Assembly: GCF_038002825.1 (NCBI RefSeq)
Contig: NZ_JBBODF010000001.1
Location: forward strand, 5,518,001-5,582,000
From: Paenibacillus sp. FSL H8-0048
GTDB taxonomy: Bacteria > Bacillota > Bacilli > Paenibacillales > Paenibacillaceae
DNA: 64,000 nucleotides
Direction of reading: 5' to 3'
Shown here piece by piece: positions 34,947 to 45,305 of this stretch. Under the pieces are notes generated by a model. It ran no database searches. It was not told where the DNA came from and saw nothing but the letters and a program-made list of their open reading frames with translations. The number at the start of each line of letters is the position of its first letter. Within the stretch, counting starts at the first letter, position 1. Both the position numbers and the translations under genes were made by a program.

Positions 34947-35861
34947 ATGAAGGGGAACAAGTCCCTTGGCAAAAGAATCTGGCAGAATTGGGAGCTCTAT
35001 CTGTTCATGCTTCCCGCGTTACTGTATTTCTTCATCTTTCATTATGGTCCGATGTACGGCATTCAGATTGCCTTCAAGAACTTCGTACCCTCCAAAGGAA
35101 TTACGGGCAGCGACTGGGTAGGCTTCGACCATTTCGAACGGTTCTTCAATTCTTATTTCTTCTGGGATCTGCTGTGGAACACGTTCAGCATCAGCTTCTA
35201 TGAGCTTGCCATCGGGTTCCCGCTGCCGATCATTCTGGCCCTGGCCTTCAATGAGGTCCGCAACGGCCCGTTCAAGAAGTCGGTCCAGACGGTTACCTAT
35301 GCGCCGCATTTCATCTCAGTGGTCGTCATGGCGGGGATGATTATTACCTTCCTGTCGCCCTCCAGCGGAATGATCGTCCGGGCGATTGAATTCCTGGGCT
35401 TCGAGCCCGCACAGTTCCTGACCGATCCGGCCTGGTTCAAGACGGTGTACGTCTTCTCAGGCGTCTGGCAGAGCACCGGGTGGGGGACGATTATCTATCT
35501 CGCGGCCCTGTCCGGCGTCGATCCCCAGCTGCATGAAGCGGCCATTGTGGATGGAGCCAGCCGGATCAAGCGGGTGCTGCATATCAATCTGCCGACGATT
35601 ATACCCACGATTACGATCATGCTGATTCTGAACATGGGTAACATTCTGGGCCTGGGCTTCGAGAAAATCCTGCTGCTGCAGAATTCGCTCAACATGGAAG
35701 CCTCTGATGTCATATCCACCTATGTCTACCGAGCCGGTCTGGTGAACGCCCAATACAGCTTCTCGACCGCTGTCGGATTGTTCAACTCGGTGGTCAATGT
35801 AATACTGCTCGTTACCGTCAACCGGATTGCCAAACGCACCAGTGAGAACAGCCTCTGGTAG
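34947..35861 (+). CDS. LplB/YteP-type sugar ABC transporter permease
   Basis: ATG 34947 has AGAGGAG upstream; an in-frame ATG 30 bases earlier lacks one. The 304-residue protein has six membrane helices, the family N terminus (LYLFMLPALLYFFIFHYGPMYG) and the EAA loop LHEAAIVDGASRIKRVLHINLP. This class imports complex oligosaccharides such as those from pectin or glycans. It begins an operon encoding a second permease, binding protein, GH3 and GH38. No ATPase gene is included, as usual for LplABC-type systems, which share a general ATPase. Confidence 0.94.
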   Translation: MKGNKSLGKRIWQNWELYLFMLPALLYFFIFHYGPMYGIQIAFKNFVPSKGITGSDWVGFDHFERFFNSYFFWDLLWNTFSISFYELAIGFPLPIILALAFNEVRNGPFKKSVQTVTYAPHFISVVVMAGMIITFLSPSSGMIVRAIEFLGFEPAQFLTDPAWFKTVYVFSGVWQSTGWGTIIYLAALSGVDPQLHEAAIVDGASRIKRVLHINLPTIIPTITIMLILNMGNILGLGFEKILLLQNSLNMEASDVISTYVYRAGLVNAQYSFSTAVGLFNSVVNVILLVTVNRIAKRTSENSLW

Positions 35862-35877
35862 AAAGGAGTTGAAGTCT

Positions 35878-36789
35878 TTGGTTACTGCGATGAAAGAATC
35901 CAGGGGAGATAAGCTGTTTCTGATCAGCACCTACATCTATCTGTGCCTTGCGCTGGTAGTGGTCCTCTATCCGCTGATCTACATCCTCAGCGCGTCCATC
36001 AGTTCGCCGCAGGATGTCAATTCGGGCGCCATGTGGCTGTTCCCGAAGAATGTGACGCTGGACGGCTACAAGCTGGTGTTCGAGAACCCGAAGATCTGGA
36101 ACGGGTATCTGAATACTATCATTTACACTGCGGTGGGCACTCTGTTGAATCTGGCGGTTACACTGCCTGCTGCCTATGCGCTTAGCCGGTCTGATTTTGT
36201 CGGACGCCAGTTGTTCATGGGCCTCATTCTGTTCACAATGTTCTTCAGCGGCGGGCTGGTGCCGACGTATCTGCTGGTTAAGAACCTGGGCCTCATTAAC
36301 AGCATGGGGGCGCTGATCCTGCCGGTGGCTGCGTCGGTGTGGAACATCGTGGTCGCCCGCACCTTTTTCCAGTCCACCATTCCAAAAGAACTACAGGAAG
36401 CGGCCCACATCGACGGCTGTACGAATCTGAAGCTGTTCATCCGCATTATCCTGCCGCTGTCCGCGCCGATTGTCGCCGTAATGGCCCTGTTCTACGGGGT
36501 TGGACACTGGAACAGTTACTTCCCGTCCCTGATCTATTTGAATGATGAAGCGAAGTATCCGCTGCAGATGGTGCTGCGCCAGATCCTGGTCCTACAGGAG
36601 ATGTCGGCCGAGACCACAGGCGCTGCGATCAACGGCGAGGTAGCTATGGCCATGAATAATAAGGCAGAGACAGCATCGCTGGTCAAATACGGAGTTATCG
36701 TTGTATCGACGCTGCCGATTGTGGCGGTCTACCCGTTCCTGCAGCGTTATTTTGTCCAAGGGGTCATGATTGGCTCTGTGAAAGGCTAA
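35878..36789 (+). CDS. LplC/YtcP-type sugar ABC transporter permease
   Basis: The start is taken as TTG 35878 because AAAGGAG (35862-35868) is nine bases upstream; an ATG at 35890 is the alternative. The 303-residue protein has six helices, the EAA loop LQEAAHIDGCTNLKLFIRIILP, and the family ending YFVQGVMIGSVKG. It pairs with the permease encoded 16 bases upstream. Confidence 0.94.
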   Translation: MVTAMKESRGDKLFLISTYIYLCLALVVVLYPLIYILSASISSPQDVNSGAMWLFPKNVTLDGYKLVFENPKIWNGYLNTIIYTAVGTLLNLAVTLPAAYALSRSDFVGRQLFMGLILFTMFFSGGLVPTYLLVKNLGLINSMGALILPVAASVWNIVVARTFFQSTIPKELQEAAHIDGCTNLKLFIRIILPLSAPIVAVMALFYGVGHWNSYFPSLIYLNDEAKYPLQMVLRQILVLQEMSAETTGAAINGEVAMAMNNKAETASLVKYGVIVVSTLPIVAVYPFLQRYFVQGVMIGSVKG

Positions 36790-36826
36790 AGGTTAAAATG
36801 TAATGAACCTAAGGGAGGAATTATGA

Positions 36827-38443
36827 ATGCAGATCACACGTAAACCATGGAAGATTCTGCTGTCATCGGCTGTGATTGTTGGACTGCTGGCAGGTTGCGG
36901 GAGTTCAGGGTCAGATGAAGGTAAAACGGACAAGGGTACCGCAGAGGCTACAGTGAACAAAGAGGGCTTCCCGATTGTGAATGAGCCGATCACTCTGTCC
37001 ATGATGGCCCCGGATGTAGGCATTCAGAACTGGGAGAACATGCCGGTGCTCCAGCAGATGAAGGAGAAGACCGGGATTACGATGGAATATAAAAATGCGC
37101 CGAAGGACAGCTTCGATACCAAAAAGAATCTGGTATTCGCCAGCGGCGATTACCCGGATATTTTCTATGCGGCCGGTCTGACGACTGCCGAGCAGATGAA
37201 TTACGGTGAACAGGGGATTCTGATCCCGCTGGAGGACCTGATCGAAGAGTATGCCCCGAACTTCAAGGCACTGCTGGAGGAGAACCCGGATGTGCGCAAA
37301 TCGATTACCGCCCCGGACGGTCATATCTACTCCCTGCCGGTGGTGGAAATGAGCCAGCACTGGTACCGCAACCCGATGTGGTATAACGGCGACTTCCTGA
37401 AGGCGCTGAACATCGATAAGCTGCCGGAAACGACCGAGGAGCTGTACACCTACCTGAAGCGCGTCAAGGAGGAAGATCCGAACGGCAATGGGGTGGCCGA
37501 TGAGATTCCAATCTCCTCGGTGACGACAACCGCTGCGAACCTCCGCGATATCCGCACCTGGCTGCTGGGCGCTTTTGGCATCTATGAAGAAGAAATCTAT
37601 GTAGACGATGCGGACAAGGTCCACTATACCCCGCTTGAAGAAGGCTATAAGGAGTACCTGACGTATATGAACCGCCTGTGGTCCGAGGAGCTGCTGGATC
37701 ATGAGAGCTTCTCGCAGACGGCGGAGCAGAAGAAGGCCAAGGCGCAGAACAACCGCGTGGCGCTCTTTTCCGACTGGCATGCTTATATGACGAAGGGCGG
37801 AGAGCCGTCCACGGCAGATCCGATGTTCGCCCCTGTGCGCAGCGAATCGGTAAGCGCTCCGGCGATTGCCAAGAACAGAGGGATTACGACTGGCGCTTTT
37901 GCCATTACGAACAGTAATCCTGCACCGGAAGCCTCGCTCCGCTGGGTAGATTACCTCTATTCCTATGAAGGCGCCCTGTTCTTCAACAAAGGGCCGGAGG
38001 GAACGCTCTGGGAGTACACCGACAAAGACAACCGCGTGAAGCAATACCTGCCTGTACCGGATGGTAAGGAAATGGAAGATTTCCGGGCCACCTTGACGCC
38101 GAACTACGGCATTCCTGCCCCAACCCTGTCCATGGATGATATCAATAAGGGGCTGAAGACAGACTTTGATCTCTGGGTAGAGCAGGAGACCAAGCAGAAG
38201 CTGCTGGATAAAGGCGCACGGATTCCGTTCCCGGCCCTGTTCCTCACGGTGGAAGAGCAGACAGAAATCAGCAGTCTGAATTCAGATCTGAGCACCTATG
38301 TGAAGCAGATGGAAGCGAAGTTCATCACCGGCGCCGAGCCGCTGACCGGCTGGGACAACTATGTGGCAACTGTCAAGAAGATGGGCGGAGAGCGTGTAGC
38401 CGAGATTAACCAGGCTGCGTATGACCGCTGGAAGACTAACTGA
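36827..38443 (+). CDS. LplA-type extracellular sugar-binding lipoprotein
   Basis: The 538-residue protein carries a lipoprotein signal (LLAGCGSSGSDEGK, lipobox LLAGC) and the long two-lobed fold of family 1 binding proteins that serve LplBC-type permeases. Its length, about 100 residues above simple sugar binders, is typical of proteins that hold larger oligosaccharides. AGGGAGGAA precedes the start. Given the mannosidases around it, the ligand is probably a manno-oligosaccharide or N-glycan fragment; this is inference. Confidence 0.93.
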   Translation: MQITRKPWKILLSSAVIVGLLAGCGSSGSDEGKTDKGTAEATVNKEGFPIVNEPITLSMMAPDVGIQNWENMPVLQQMKEKTGITMEYKNAPKDSFDTKKNLVFASGDYPDIFYAAGLTTAEQMNYGEQGILIPLEDLIEEYAPNFKALLEENPDVRKSITAPDGHIYSLPVVEMSQHWYRNPMWYNGDFLKALNIDKLPETTEELYTYLKRVKEEDPNGNGVADEIPISSVTTTAANLRDIRTWLLGAFGIYEEEIYVDDADKVHYTPLEEGYKEYLTYMNRLWSEELLDHESFSQTAEQKKAKAQNNRVALFSDWHAYMTKGGEPSTADPMFAPVRSESVSAPAIAKNRGITTGAFAITNSNPAPEASLRWVDYLYSYEGALFFNKGPEGTLWEYTDKDNRVKQYLPVPDGKEMEDFRATLTPNYGIPAPTLSMDDINKGLKTDFDLWVEQETKQKLLDKGARIPFPALFLTVEEQTEISSLNSDLSTYVKQMEAKFITGAEPLTGWDNYVATVKKMGGERVAEINQAAYDRWKTN

Positions 38444-38472
38444 TTCAGGCTCAGCAGAAAGGTGCTGTAAAA

Positions 38473-40776
38473 ATGATCTATAAGGATAAAACGCGGACTG
38501 TGGCGGATCGGGTACAGGACCTGCTGCAGCGCATGACACTTGGAGAGAAGGCTGGACAATTAGTCCAGCCTTTCGGCTGGCAGTGCTATGAGAAGCACGC
38601 GGACGGAACTACGGGTATGACGGAGGCTTTCAAAAGGCAGGTTGCCGCCGGTGGTGTCGGCTCCCTGTATGGAACGCTGCGTGCCGACCCGTGGACCGGA
38701 GTTACGCTGGAGACCGGCCTGTCCCCGAAGGAAGGGGCGGAGGCGGTCAATGCGATTCAGGCCTATGCGATGAAGGAGAGCCGGCTCGGGATTCCGATTC
38801 TGTTCGGGGAGGAATGCTCCCACGGGCATATGGCGATCGGGGCTACTGTATTTCCGGTGCCGCTTGCACTGGGCAGCATGTGGAACCCGGAGCTGTACCG
38901 GGAGATGTGCCGGGTGGTAGCGCTTGAGACCCGCAGCCAGGGCGGGGCGGCGACCTACTCGCCGGTGCTGGATGTGGTGCGTGATCCGCGCTGGGGCCGG
39001 ACGGAGGAGACCTTCGGCGAAGACCCGTTCCTGATTGCGGCTATGGGCGTGGAGGCCGTGAAGGGCTTGCAGGGAGAAAGGCTGGAGGCGGAGGATTCCG
39101 TGCTGGCGACCTTGAAGCATTTCGCCGCCTATGGCAGTTCTGAAGGCGGGCGGAACTCTGCGCCCGTGCACATGGGACTGCGCGAGCTGCATGAGGTCGA
39201 TCTGCTGCCGTTCCGTAAGGCGGTGGAGGCCGGAGCACTGTCTATCATGACAGCGTACAACGAGATTGACGGCGTTCCTTGTACGACGAACCGTTATCTT
39301 TTGCAGGATGTGCTGCGGGAGCAGTGGGGCTTCGAAGGGTTCGTGATCACGGACTGCGGAGCGCTGGGGATGCTGACGAATGGTCATAACACCGCAGACA
39401 GCGGAGAAACGGCTGTAGCCCAGGCACTGTTGGCGGGCATCGACATGGAGATGTCGGGTGAAATGTTTGAGCAGCATATCGCGGCTGCTATCGAGCATGG
39501 ACGGCTTCAGGAATCCGATCTCGACCGCGCAGCGGCGCGGATTCTGGAGCTGAAATTCAAGCTGGGGCTGTTCGACCGTCCTTATGCTGATCCTGAGCAG
39601 GCGGAGAGCACCATCGGCAAGCCGGAGCACCGCGAGCTAGCCCGGCGGATCGCCGGTGAGAGCATCATCATGCTGAAAAATGAGAACGCAGTGCTGCCGC
39701 TGAGTAAGGGGATTCGCAAGCTTGCCGTAATCGGACCCAATGCGGATGCCCCGTACAACCAGCTTGGCGACTACACCTCGCCGCAGCCCGCAGGCGCGAT
39801 TGTTACCGTGCTGGAGGGCATCCGGCAAGCGCTGGGCGGCGGTGCGGACCGGGTATCATATGCACCCGGCTGCCGGATCAAGGGCGATTCCCGGGAAGGC
39901 TTCGCCCCTGCGCTGGCTTGTGCGGCTGAAGCCGATGCGATAGTGCTGGCGATCGGCGGCTCCAGCGCCAGGGATTTCGGTGAGGGGACGATTGATCTGC
40001 TCACCGGCGCTTCTGTCGTGACCGAACATTCCTGGAGCGACATGGAATGCGGGGAGGGCATCGACCGGTCCACGCTGAATCTGATGGGCGTGCAGCTTGA
40101 ATTGGCGCAGGAGCTTCATAAGCTGGGCAAGCCGCTGATTGTGGTCTATATCAACGGCCGCCCGATTGCCGAGCCTTGGATTGTAGAGCACGCCGACGCC
40201 ATTCTGGAGGCCTGGTACCCGGGGCAGGAGGGCGGACATGCGATTGCCGATATCCTGTTCGGTGAGGTGAACCCTTCCGGGCGGCTGACGATCAGCATTC
40301 CGAAGCATGTCGGCCAGCTTCCCGTGTATTACTACAAGCGGCGGACAAGAGGCAAACGATATCTGGAGACGGATTTCCATGCTGAATACCCCTTCGGTTA
40401 TGGTCTTAGCTTCACTGAATTCAACTATAGCAATCTGAAGGTCGAGCCTGCTGTCATCTCTGCGGAGGAAGAAGCGCTGGTCTACGTGGATGTAACTAAC
40501 AGGGGGGACCGGGCGGGCAGCGAGGTGGTCCAGCTGTATATTTCTGACCTCGCCTCTTCCATTACCCGTCCCGAGAAGCAGCTTAAGGGCTTCCGCAAAA
40601 TCAGCCTTCAGCCGGGAGATACGCAGACGGTGACATTCCGTGTAGGCCGGGAGGAGCTGGAGTATGTATCGGCGGATCTGACGCGGATCGTCGAGCCGGG
40701 AGATTTCACAGTGATGGCTGGTCCGAACTCCGCCGAGTATCTGAGCGCGCCTCTCCAGGTCAGAGAGGAGGGCTAA
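38473..40776 (+). CDS. GH3 beta-glycosidase
   Basis: The 767-residue protein has the two GH3 domains and a C-terminal FnIII-like domain. The nucleophile Asp is in GFVITDCGALGMLTN; other family marks are DPRWGRTEETFGEDP, KHFAAYG, and YPFGYGLSFTEFNYSNL near the end. No signal peptide is visible, so it acts inside the cell. GH3 includes beta-glucosidases, xylosidases and other activities; sequence alone does not settle which. In this locus it may remove a beta-linked sugar at the reducing side of a mannoside. Four bases separate it from the next gene. Confidence 0.92.
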   Translation: MIYKDKTRTVADRVQDLLQRMTLGEKAGQLVQPFGWQCYEKHADGTTGMTEAFKRQVAAGGVGSLYGTLRADPWTGVTLETGLSPKEGAEAVNAIQAYAMKESRLGIPILFGEECSHGHMAIGATVFPVPLALGSMWNPELYREMCRVVALETRSQGGAATYSPVLDVVRDPRWGRTEETFGEDPFLIAAMGVEAVKGLQGERLEAEDSVLATLKHFAAYGSSEGGRNSAPVHMGLRELHEVDLLPFRKAVEAGALSIMTAYNEIDGVPCTTNRYLLQDVLREQWGFEGFVITDCGALGMLTNGHNTADSGETAVAQALLAGIDMEMSGEMFEQHIAAAIEHGRLQESDLDRAAARILELKFKLGLFDRPYADPEQAESTIGKPEHRELARRIAGESIIMLKNENAVLPLSKGIRKLAVIGPNADAPYNQLGDYTSPQPAGAIVTVLEGIRQALGGGADRVSYAPGCRIKGDSREGFAPALACAAEADAIVLAIGGSSARDFGEGTIDLLTGASVVTEHSWSDMECGEGIDRSTLNLMGVQLELAQELHKLGKPLIVVYINGRPIAEPWIVEHADAILEAWYPGQEGGHAIADILFGEVNPSGRLTISIPKHVGQLPVYYYKRRTRGKRYLETDFHAEYPFGYGLSFTEFNYSNLKVEPAVISAEEEALVYVDVTNRGDRAGSEVVQLYISDLASSITRPEKQLKGFRKISLQPGDTQTVTFRVGREELEYVSADLTRIVEPGDFTVMAGPNSAEYLSAPLQVREEG

Positions 40777-40779
40777 GCC

Positions 40780-43700
40780 ATGAAGCGAATGGACCGGTTC
40801 ACCGGATGGCTGGCCAAGCGGCAGTGGGCTGAGAAGAGAGAGCTTGCGGAATGGACTATGCGTAAATCCCGCTACTTTACTCCCGGCTGCTATGAGCATG
40901 AGGAGGAAGTGCATCAGGAATACAATATTTCTCTGCTGGACGGCGGGTATGGCACTACGTATTTCCTTCACCGGGAGATTACGGTTCCGGGAGACTGGGC
41001 ACCTGAAGAGGCGGCGCTGCTCTATCTGGGACGCGGGGAAGGCCTGCTGAGGCTGGACGGAGCGCCGTATCATGGCCTGGACAGCAATCACTGGTTCATT
41101 CCGCTGCCGTCCGGCGCTGCGGGTGAACGCCTGAAGCTGGACATCGAGCTGTATGATCCGGTGCCGGAGCCGGAGGACCCGCTGAACCGGCAGGCGGTGA
41201 TTAAGCCGCCGCTGACGGGCATTGAAATCAAGCTGGTGCGCGTCAATCGTCCGGTATACAGCCTGCTGCATACGGTGAGAATCGTGCACGAAGCGGCCCT
41301 CCTGCTGCCGGAGGGCGACATGCGCCGCATCCGCAGCCTTAAGGCGCTGGAGCGGGTGATGGACACGCTCTATATGAAGGAGGAGCTGCTGCTTGACGGC
41401 GGTGCTGTAACTGCGGCTGAACAGCAACTGCGGGCGGCTGCTTCTGCGGAACGGCCTGCGGGGCTGAACCCGGGGACGATGCATATGGTCGGGCAGTCGC
41501 ATATTGATGTGGCCTGGCTGTGGCCGGTCCGGGAGACGGTACGCAAGGTCAGCCGGACCTTCTCCACCGTCTGCACCCTGATGGATAAGTACCCGGACTT
41601 CCGGTACTCGCAGAGCCAACCCCAGCTCTATGCCTTCGCCAAGGAGCATTATCCCGAGCTATACGGGCGGATCAAGGAGCGGATTGCCGAGGGCCGGTGG
41701 GAGCTGGTCGGCGGCATGTGGGTGGAGCCGGATCTGAACATTCCCGGCGGGGAGTCGCTGGTCCGGCAGATGCTGTACGGGCAGGATTTCTATATGAAGG
41801 AATTCGGCAAGCATTCCACGATTGAATGGCTGCCGGATACCTTCGGCTATTGCGCCTCCCTGCCGCAGCTGCTGAAGCAGGCAGGCATCGATTATTTCAT
41901 GACCACTAAGCTGGGCTGGAATGATACCAATCCCTTCCCGCATACCTTATTCCATTGGGTCGGCATTGACGGGACGAAGATTGTGGCCTATCAGAACCAT
42001 GGGGTGAACGAGCATACGCATCCGAAGGATGTGCAGGAGCACTGGGCGGCCTACGCCCAGAAGGAAGAGCACGATGAGCTGATGCTGCTCTACGGCCACG
42101 GCGACGGAGGAGGCGGAGTCACCCACGAGATGCTGGAATATGTGAGCCGCACCGATCTTGCGCCGGGCCAGCCGGTCAGCAGATTCTCGACGGCGGAAGC
42201 GTTCTTCTCGGAGATCGGCTCGCGCCAGCCGGAGCTTCCGGCGTGGCATGGCGATCTCTATCTGGAGCTGCACCGGGGCACCTTCACGACCCATGCCTTC
42301 AATAAACGCAGCAACCGCAAGGCGGAGGTCTTATACCGGCAGGCGGAGATCTGGAGCGTGCTTGCTGAGAAGGACGATGCTGTGGAGTTCGAGCAGCTGA
42401 ACCAGCCGGATCAGCCCGATTTGCAGCGTATGATGCCTGCCCAGGGACTGGCCGAGGGCTGGAAGCTGCTGCTGCTCAACCAGTTCCATGACATCATTCC
42501 GGGGACTTCAATCCCGGAGGTGTATACAACCTCGCGGGAGGAATACGCGGAGATTTTCCGTCTGGGCGGGCAGGTGCTGGACACCGCTCTGCACACTCTG
42601 GCAGGCCAAGTGAATACATCGGGCGAAGGCTGCCCTTATGTGGTCTTCAACAGCCTGAGCTGGGAGCGGACGGAGGTCATCCGGCTGCAAGGCGGTCCTG
42701 AACTGGCTGCGGTGCAGGTATTCGATGAAGATGGCCTGCTGCCAAGCGAATACTGGAACACGGAGGCTGGCGGGGATAGCTACACGCTGGCTGTGCAGGT
42801 CCGCAAGGTTCCGGCCTTCGGCTGCCGCACGATCTGGCTGCGGGAGGCTGCGGAGCCAGCCGGAGTAAGGCATGTGTCACGTGCAGATTCTGCTACTGGA
42901 GACGGCTTCCCGGAGCAATGGGAGACAGACCATTATATCCTGAAGTTCAATGAAGACGGCGAGATCAGCAACTGGTATGACAAAAGCGCAGACCGCGAGC
43001 TGCTCCAGCCCGGCCAGACCGGCAACCAGCTGCAGTTCTATCATGATACCCCGCCGCTGTGGGATGCCTGGGATATAGACCCGCGTTATGAGCAGCAGCC
43101 GGCGGGCAAGGCAAAGCTGCTTGAGCGCCGGGTAGTCAGCAGCGGACCTGTGCAGACTGTGCTGAAGTTCCGCTGGCAGCTCGGTGAATCGCAGATTGAG
43201 CAGGAGATCGTCCTGCCCCGGAACAGCCGCAGAGTGGATTTCCGCACCAGTGTAAGCTGGCGGGAGCAGCATAAGCTGCTGAAGGTTGCTTTTCCGGTCG
43301 ATATTGTGGCTGCGAAGGCTACCTATGAGATTCCGTTCGGCGCGCTGGAGCGTCCGACCCACCGCAACACCAGCTGGGAGCAGGCGAAATTCGAGGTTTG
43401 CGGACACCGGTGGGCTGATCTATCTGAAGGCAGCTACGGTGTCAGCCTGCTGAACGACTGCAAATACGGCTATGACATCCATGACGGGGTGCTGCGGCTC
43501 TCGCTGCTGCGCTCCCCGCGCTGGCCGGACCGCAATGCCGACCAGGGAGAGCATGAATTCACCTACTCGCTCTATCCGCACAGCGGAGATTGGCGGCAGG
43601 CCGATGTAGTACGCGAAGCGGCGGCGCTGAATGAGCCACTGCTGGCGGTGAGCGAAGCCCCGCATACCGGACGTTATCCAAGCACCCATGCCTGGCTGGC

Positions 43701-43956
43701 CTTCCAGAGCAATCATGTCATGCTGGACACGATCAAGCCGGCCGAGGACGGCAGCGGCACGATTGTCCGGCTGTATGAAGCGGCGGGCAGCAGAGAGACG
43801 GCTACACTGGACTGGAAGGACGAGAACGTCAGCGCCTGCCGCGTCAATCTGCTGGAGAGCACTATCGGCTCCGTGGATACCGCCAGCGGTGTGATCCCGC
43901 GGTCCTTCAGACCTTACGAGGTGCAGACGCTTAAGTTATATAAGAAGCATGAATGA
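40780..43956 (+). CDS. GH38 alpha-mannosidase (Ams1/Man2C1-like)
   Basis: The 1058-residue cytosolic enzyme has the N-terminal extra domain of the Ams1/MAN2C1 subgroup, then zinc-binding GQSHIDVAWLWPVRET, nucleophile Asp in WLPDTFGYCASLPQLLKQ, YGHGDGGGGVT, and NQFHDIIPGTSIPEVY with the second His-Asp pair. It differs clearly from the 918-residue GH38 encoded at 31833, so the locus holds two subtypes, probably for different alpha linkages. GAGGAGG within the end of the GH3 gene serves as ribosome site; the genes are four bases apart. Confidence 0.95.
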   Translation: MKRMDRFTGWLAKRQWAEKRELAEWTMRKSRYFTPGCYEHEEEVHQEYNISLLDGGYGTTYFLHREITVPGDWAPEEAALLYLGRGEGLLRLDGAPYHGLDSNHWFIPLPSGAAGERLKLDIELYDPVPEPEDPLNRQAVIKPPLTGIEIKLVRVNRPVYSLLHTVRIVHEAALLLPEGDMRRIRSLKALERVMDTLYMKEELLLDGGAVTAAEQQLRAAASAERPAGLNPGTMHMVGQSHIDVAWLWPVRETVRKVSRTFSTVCTLMDKYPDFRYSQSQPQLYAFAKEHYPELYGRIKERIAEGRWELVGGMWVEPDLNIPGGESLVRQMLYGQDFYMKEFGKHSTIEWLPDTFGYCASLPQLLKQAGIDYFMTTKLGWNDTNPFPHTLFHWVGIDGTKIVAYQNHGVNEHTHPKDVQEHWAAYAQKEEHDELMLLYGHGDGGGGVTHEMLEYVSRTDLAPGQPVSRFSTAEAFFSEIGSRQPELPAWHGDLYLELHRGTFTTHAFNKRSNRKAEVLYRQAEIWSVLAEKDDAVEFEQLNQPDQPDLQRMMPAQGLAEGWKLLLLNQFHDIIPGTSIPEVYTTSREEYAEIFRLGGQVLDTALHTLAGQVNTSGEGCPYVVFNSLSWERTEVIRLQGGPELAAVQVFDEDGLLPSEYWNTEAGGDSYTLAVQVRKVPAFGCRTIWLREAAEPAGVRHVSRADSATGDGFPEQWETDHYILKFNEDGEISNWYDKSADRELLQPGQTGNQLQFYHDTPPLWDAWDIDPRYEQQPAGKAKLLERRVVSSGPVQTVLKFRWQLGESQIEQEIVLPRNSRRVDFRTSVSWREQHKLLKVAFPVDIVAAKATYEIPFGALERPTHRNTSWEQAKFEVCGHRWADLSEGSYGVSLLNDCKYGYDIHDGVLRLSLLRSPRWPDRNADQGEHEFTYSLYPHSGDWRQADVVREAAALNEPLLAVSEAPHTGRYPSTHAWLAFQSNHVMLDTIKPAEDGSGTIVRLYEAAGSRETATLDWKDENVSACRVNLLESTIGSVDTASGVIPRSFRPYEVQTLKLYKKHE

Positions 43957-43975
43957 AATTAACTGAAAGCAAAGA

Positions 43976-44149
43976 GCGGAGGGGAAATTTGGAACTGTAG
44001 GAGCGGTAGCGTCCGCCTGAAAGCTTTCCGCAGGAAAGCTCACTTCGGAAGCATCAGCAGTCAACGGATTTCAACCGCAACCAGCGGCTTGAATCAAGAA
44101 ATCTGTATACGGGCCGCGGCCGGAAGTCCAAATGTTCACCGGAGTGACG
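43976..44149 (+). ncRNA. Structured 174-nt element, copy 1
   Basis: This gap element matches 45345-45518 at most positions with no length change. It folds as: GCGG/CCGC hairpin (44003-44016), perfect GCTTTCC-GCA-GGAAAGC hairpin (44023-44039), CCGC-N5-GCGG hairpin (44075-44087), and an outer ATTTGGA/TCCAAAT pairing. Differences from copy 2 keep pairing in at least the outer stem and the last hairpin. It could be an RNA or a small mobile repeat. The strand is not established. Confidence 0.6.
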
Positions 44150-44218
44150 ATGAAGCTTCAAGTTCACAACTCAAATGCTTCCTATATACCACGAACATCA
44201 TTCGCAGGAGGAATAGAC

Positions 44219-45235
44219 ATGCAAATTACAAGACATCCCAATAATCCGATTGTCGTCCCGGGCGGCTATGAATGGCGTAAGGTGACCGTGTTCAATCCGG
44301 CGGTTATCATTGATAACGGCAAATTCTATATGATCGAACGTACCGCTGGTTCCCTGACCCCGTGCAAGAACTTCCTGGGGCTGCTGGAGAGCGAGGACGG
44401 CGTGAACTTCACCCATGTGAAGGATGAGCCAATTGTTACACCGGATATGCTGGGCTTCCCGTACGGCAGTGTGCAGGACCCGCGCATTGTGAAGATCGAC
44501 GGAACCTTCTACTTGAACTATGCCCTGCGCCCCTGCGCCATGAGCTATTATCCTACCGGGCGTGGCGTCCCTGAGCGCTCCATTCCGAAATACCCGGACT
44601 GCTGGGGGGAAGAGGAGGGCCACTGGCTGACCCGCTCCTCGATTCTGAAGTCAACCAATCTGCTGGACTGGGAGTTCGTGGCCGACACCACACCGCTGGA
44701 CATCAACGACCGGGACAACATCCTGTTCCCTGAGAAAATCAACGGCAAATTCGTGCTGCTCCGCCGCCCCGAAGAATATGTTGGCGAGGCTTACGGAACG
44801 GAAAAAGCCGCTATGTGGATTACCTATTCCGAGGATCTCGTGCATTGGGAAGAGCCCAAGCTGCTCGCCACCGCCGGGAACCTGTCCTGGGAATCGCGGA
44901 AGATCGGCGGCTCAACGCCTCCAATCCGTACAGACAAGGGCTGGCTGGTACTCTATCACGGAGTAGATGAGGATATCGTGTACCGCGTAGGAGCGATGCT
45001 GCTGGATCTGGAGCAGCCGGAGAAAATCATTGCCCGGACCCATAATTTCATTATGGAGCCGGAGACGTATTACGAGAAATTCGGCTTCCAGATTCCGAAT
45101 GTCATCTTCCCGACCGGCAACGTGGTCAAGGACGGCCTGCTCTATATCTACTACGGCGTAACCGATACAGCGATTGCGCTGGCTACAGTGCCGCTGGATG
45201 AACTGGTGGAGCATATTCTGCAGGAAGCGGAGTAG
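44219..45235 (+). CDS. GH130 mannoside phosphorylase or beta-mannosidase
   Basis: ATG 44219 is chosen because GCAGGAGGAA lies upstream; the frame is open earlier into the repeat element. The 338-residue five-bladed beta-propeller matches GH130: VFNPAVIIDNGKFYMIERTAG, SVQDPRIVKIDGTFYLNYA with the catalytic Asp, GGSTPPIRTDKGWLVLYHGVD, and PTGNVVKDGLLYIYYGVTD. Family members split beta-mannosyl bonds with phosphate or water, for example Man-beta-1,4-GlcNAc of N-glycan cores. With GH38 and GH125 beside it, action on a trimmed N-glycan core is plausible. It is bracketed by two copies of a structured element. Confidence 0.9.
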   Translation: MQITRHPNNPIVVPGGYEWRKVTVFNPAVIIDNGKFYMIERTAGSLTPCKNFLGLLESEDGVNFTHVKDEPIVTPDMLGFPYGSVQDPRIVKIDGTFYLNYALRPCAMSYYPTGRGVPERSIPKYPDCWGEEEGHWLTRSSILKSTNLLDWEFVADTTPLDINDRDNILFPEKINGKFVLLRRPEEYVGEAYGTEKAAMWITYSEDLVHWEEPKLLATAGNLSWESRKIGGSTPPIRTDKGWLVLYHGVDEDIVYRVGAMLLDLEQPEKIIARTHNFIMEPETYYEKFGFQIPNVIFPTGNVVKDGLLYIYYGVTDTAIALATVPLDELVEHILQEAE

Positions 45236-45305
45236 CCGGAAGCACCAGCTAAGTCGGACGCCTGATTACAGCAAATGGCGCGGTGGCGAGTCTCCTGTAT
45301 AGCGG

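Noticed and set aside
39856..41649. Open minus-strand frame of 597 codons opposite GH3 and GH38
   Set aside because: It mirrors two well-supported glycosidase genes, has His/Arg/Leu-rich content typical of antisense frames in GC-rich DNA, and matches no family.
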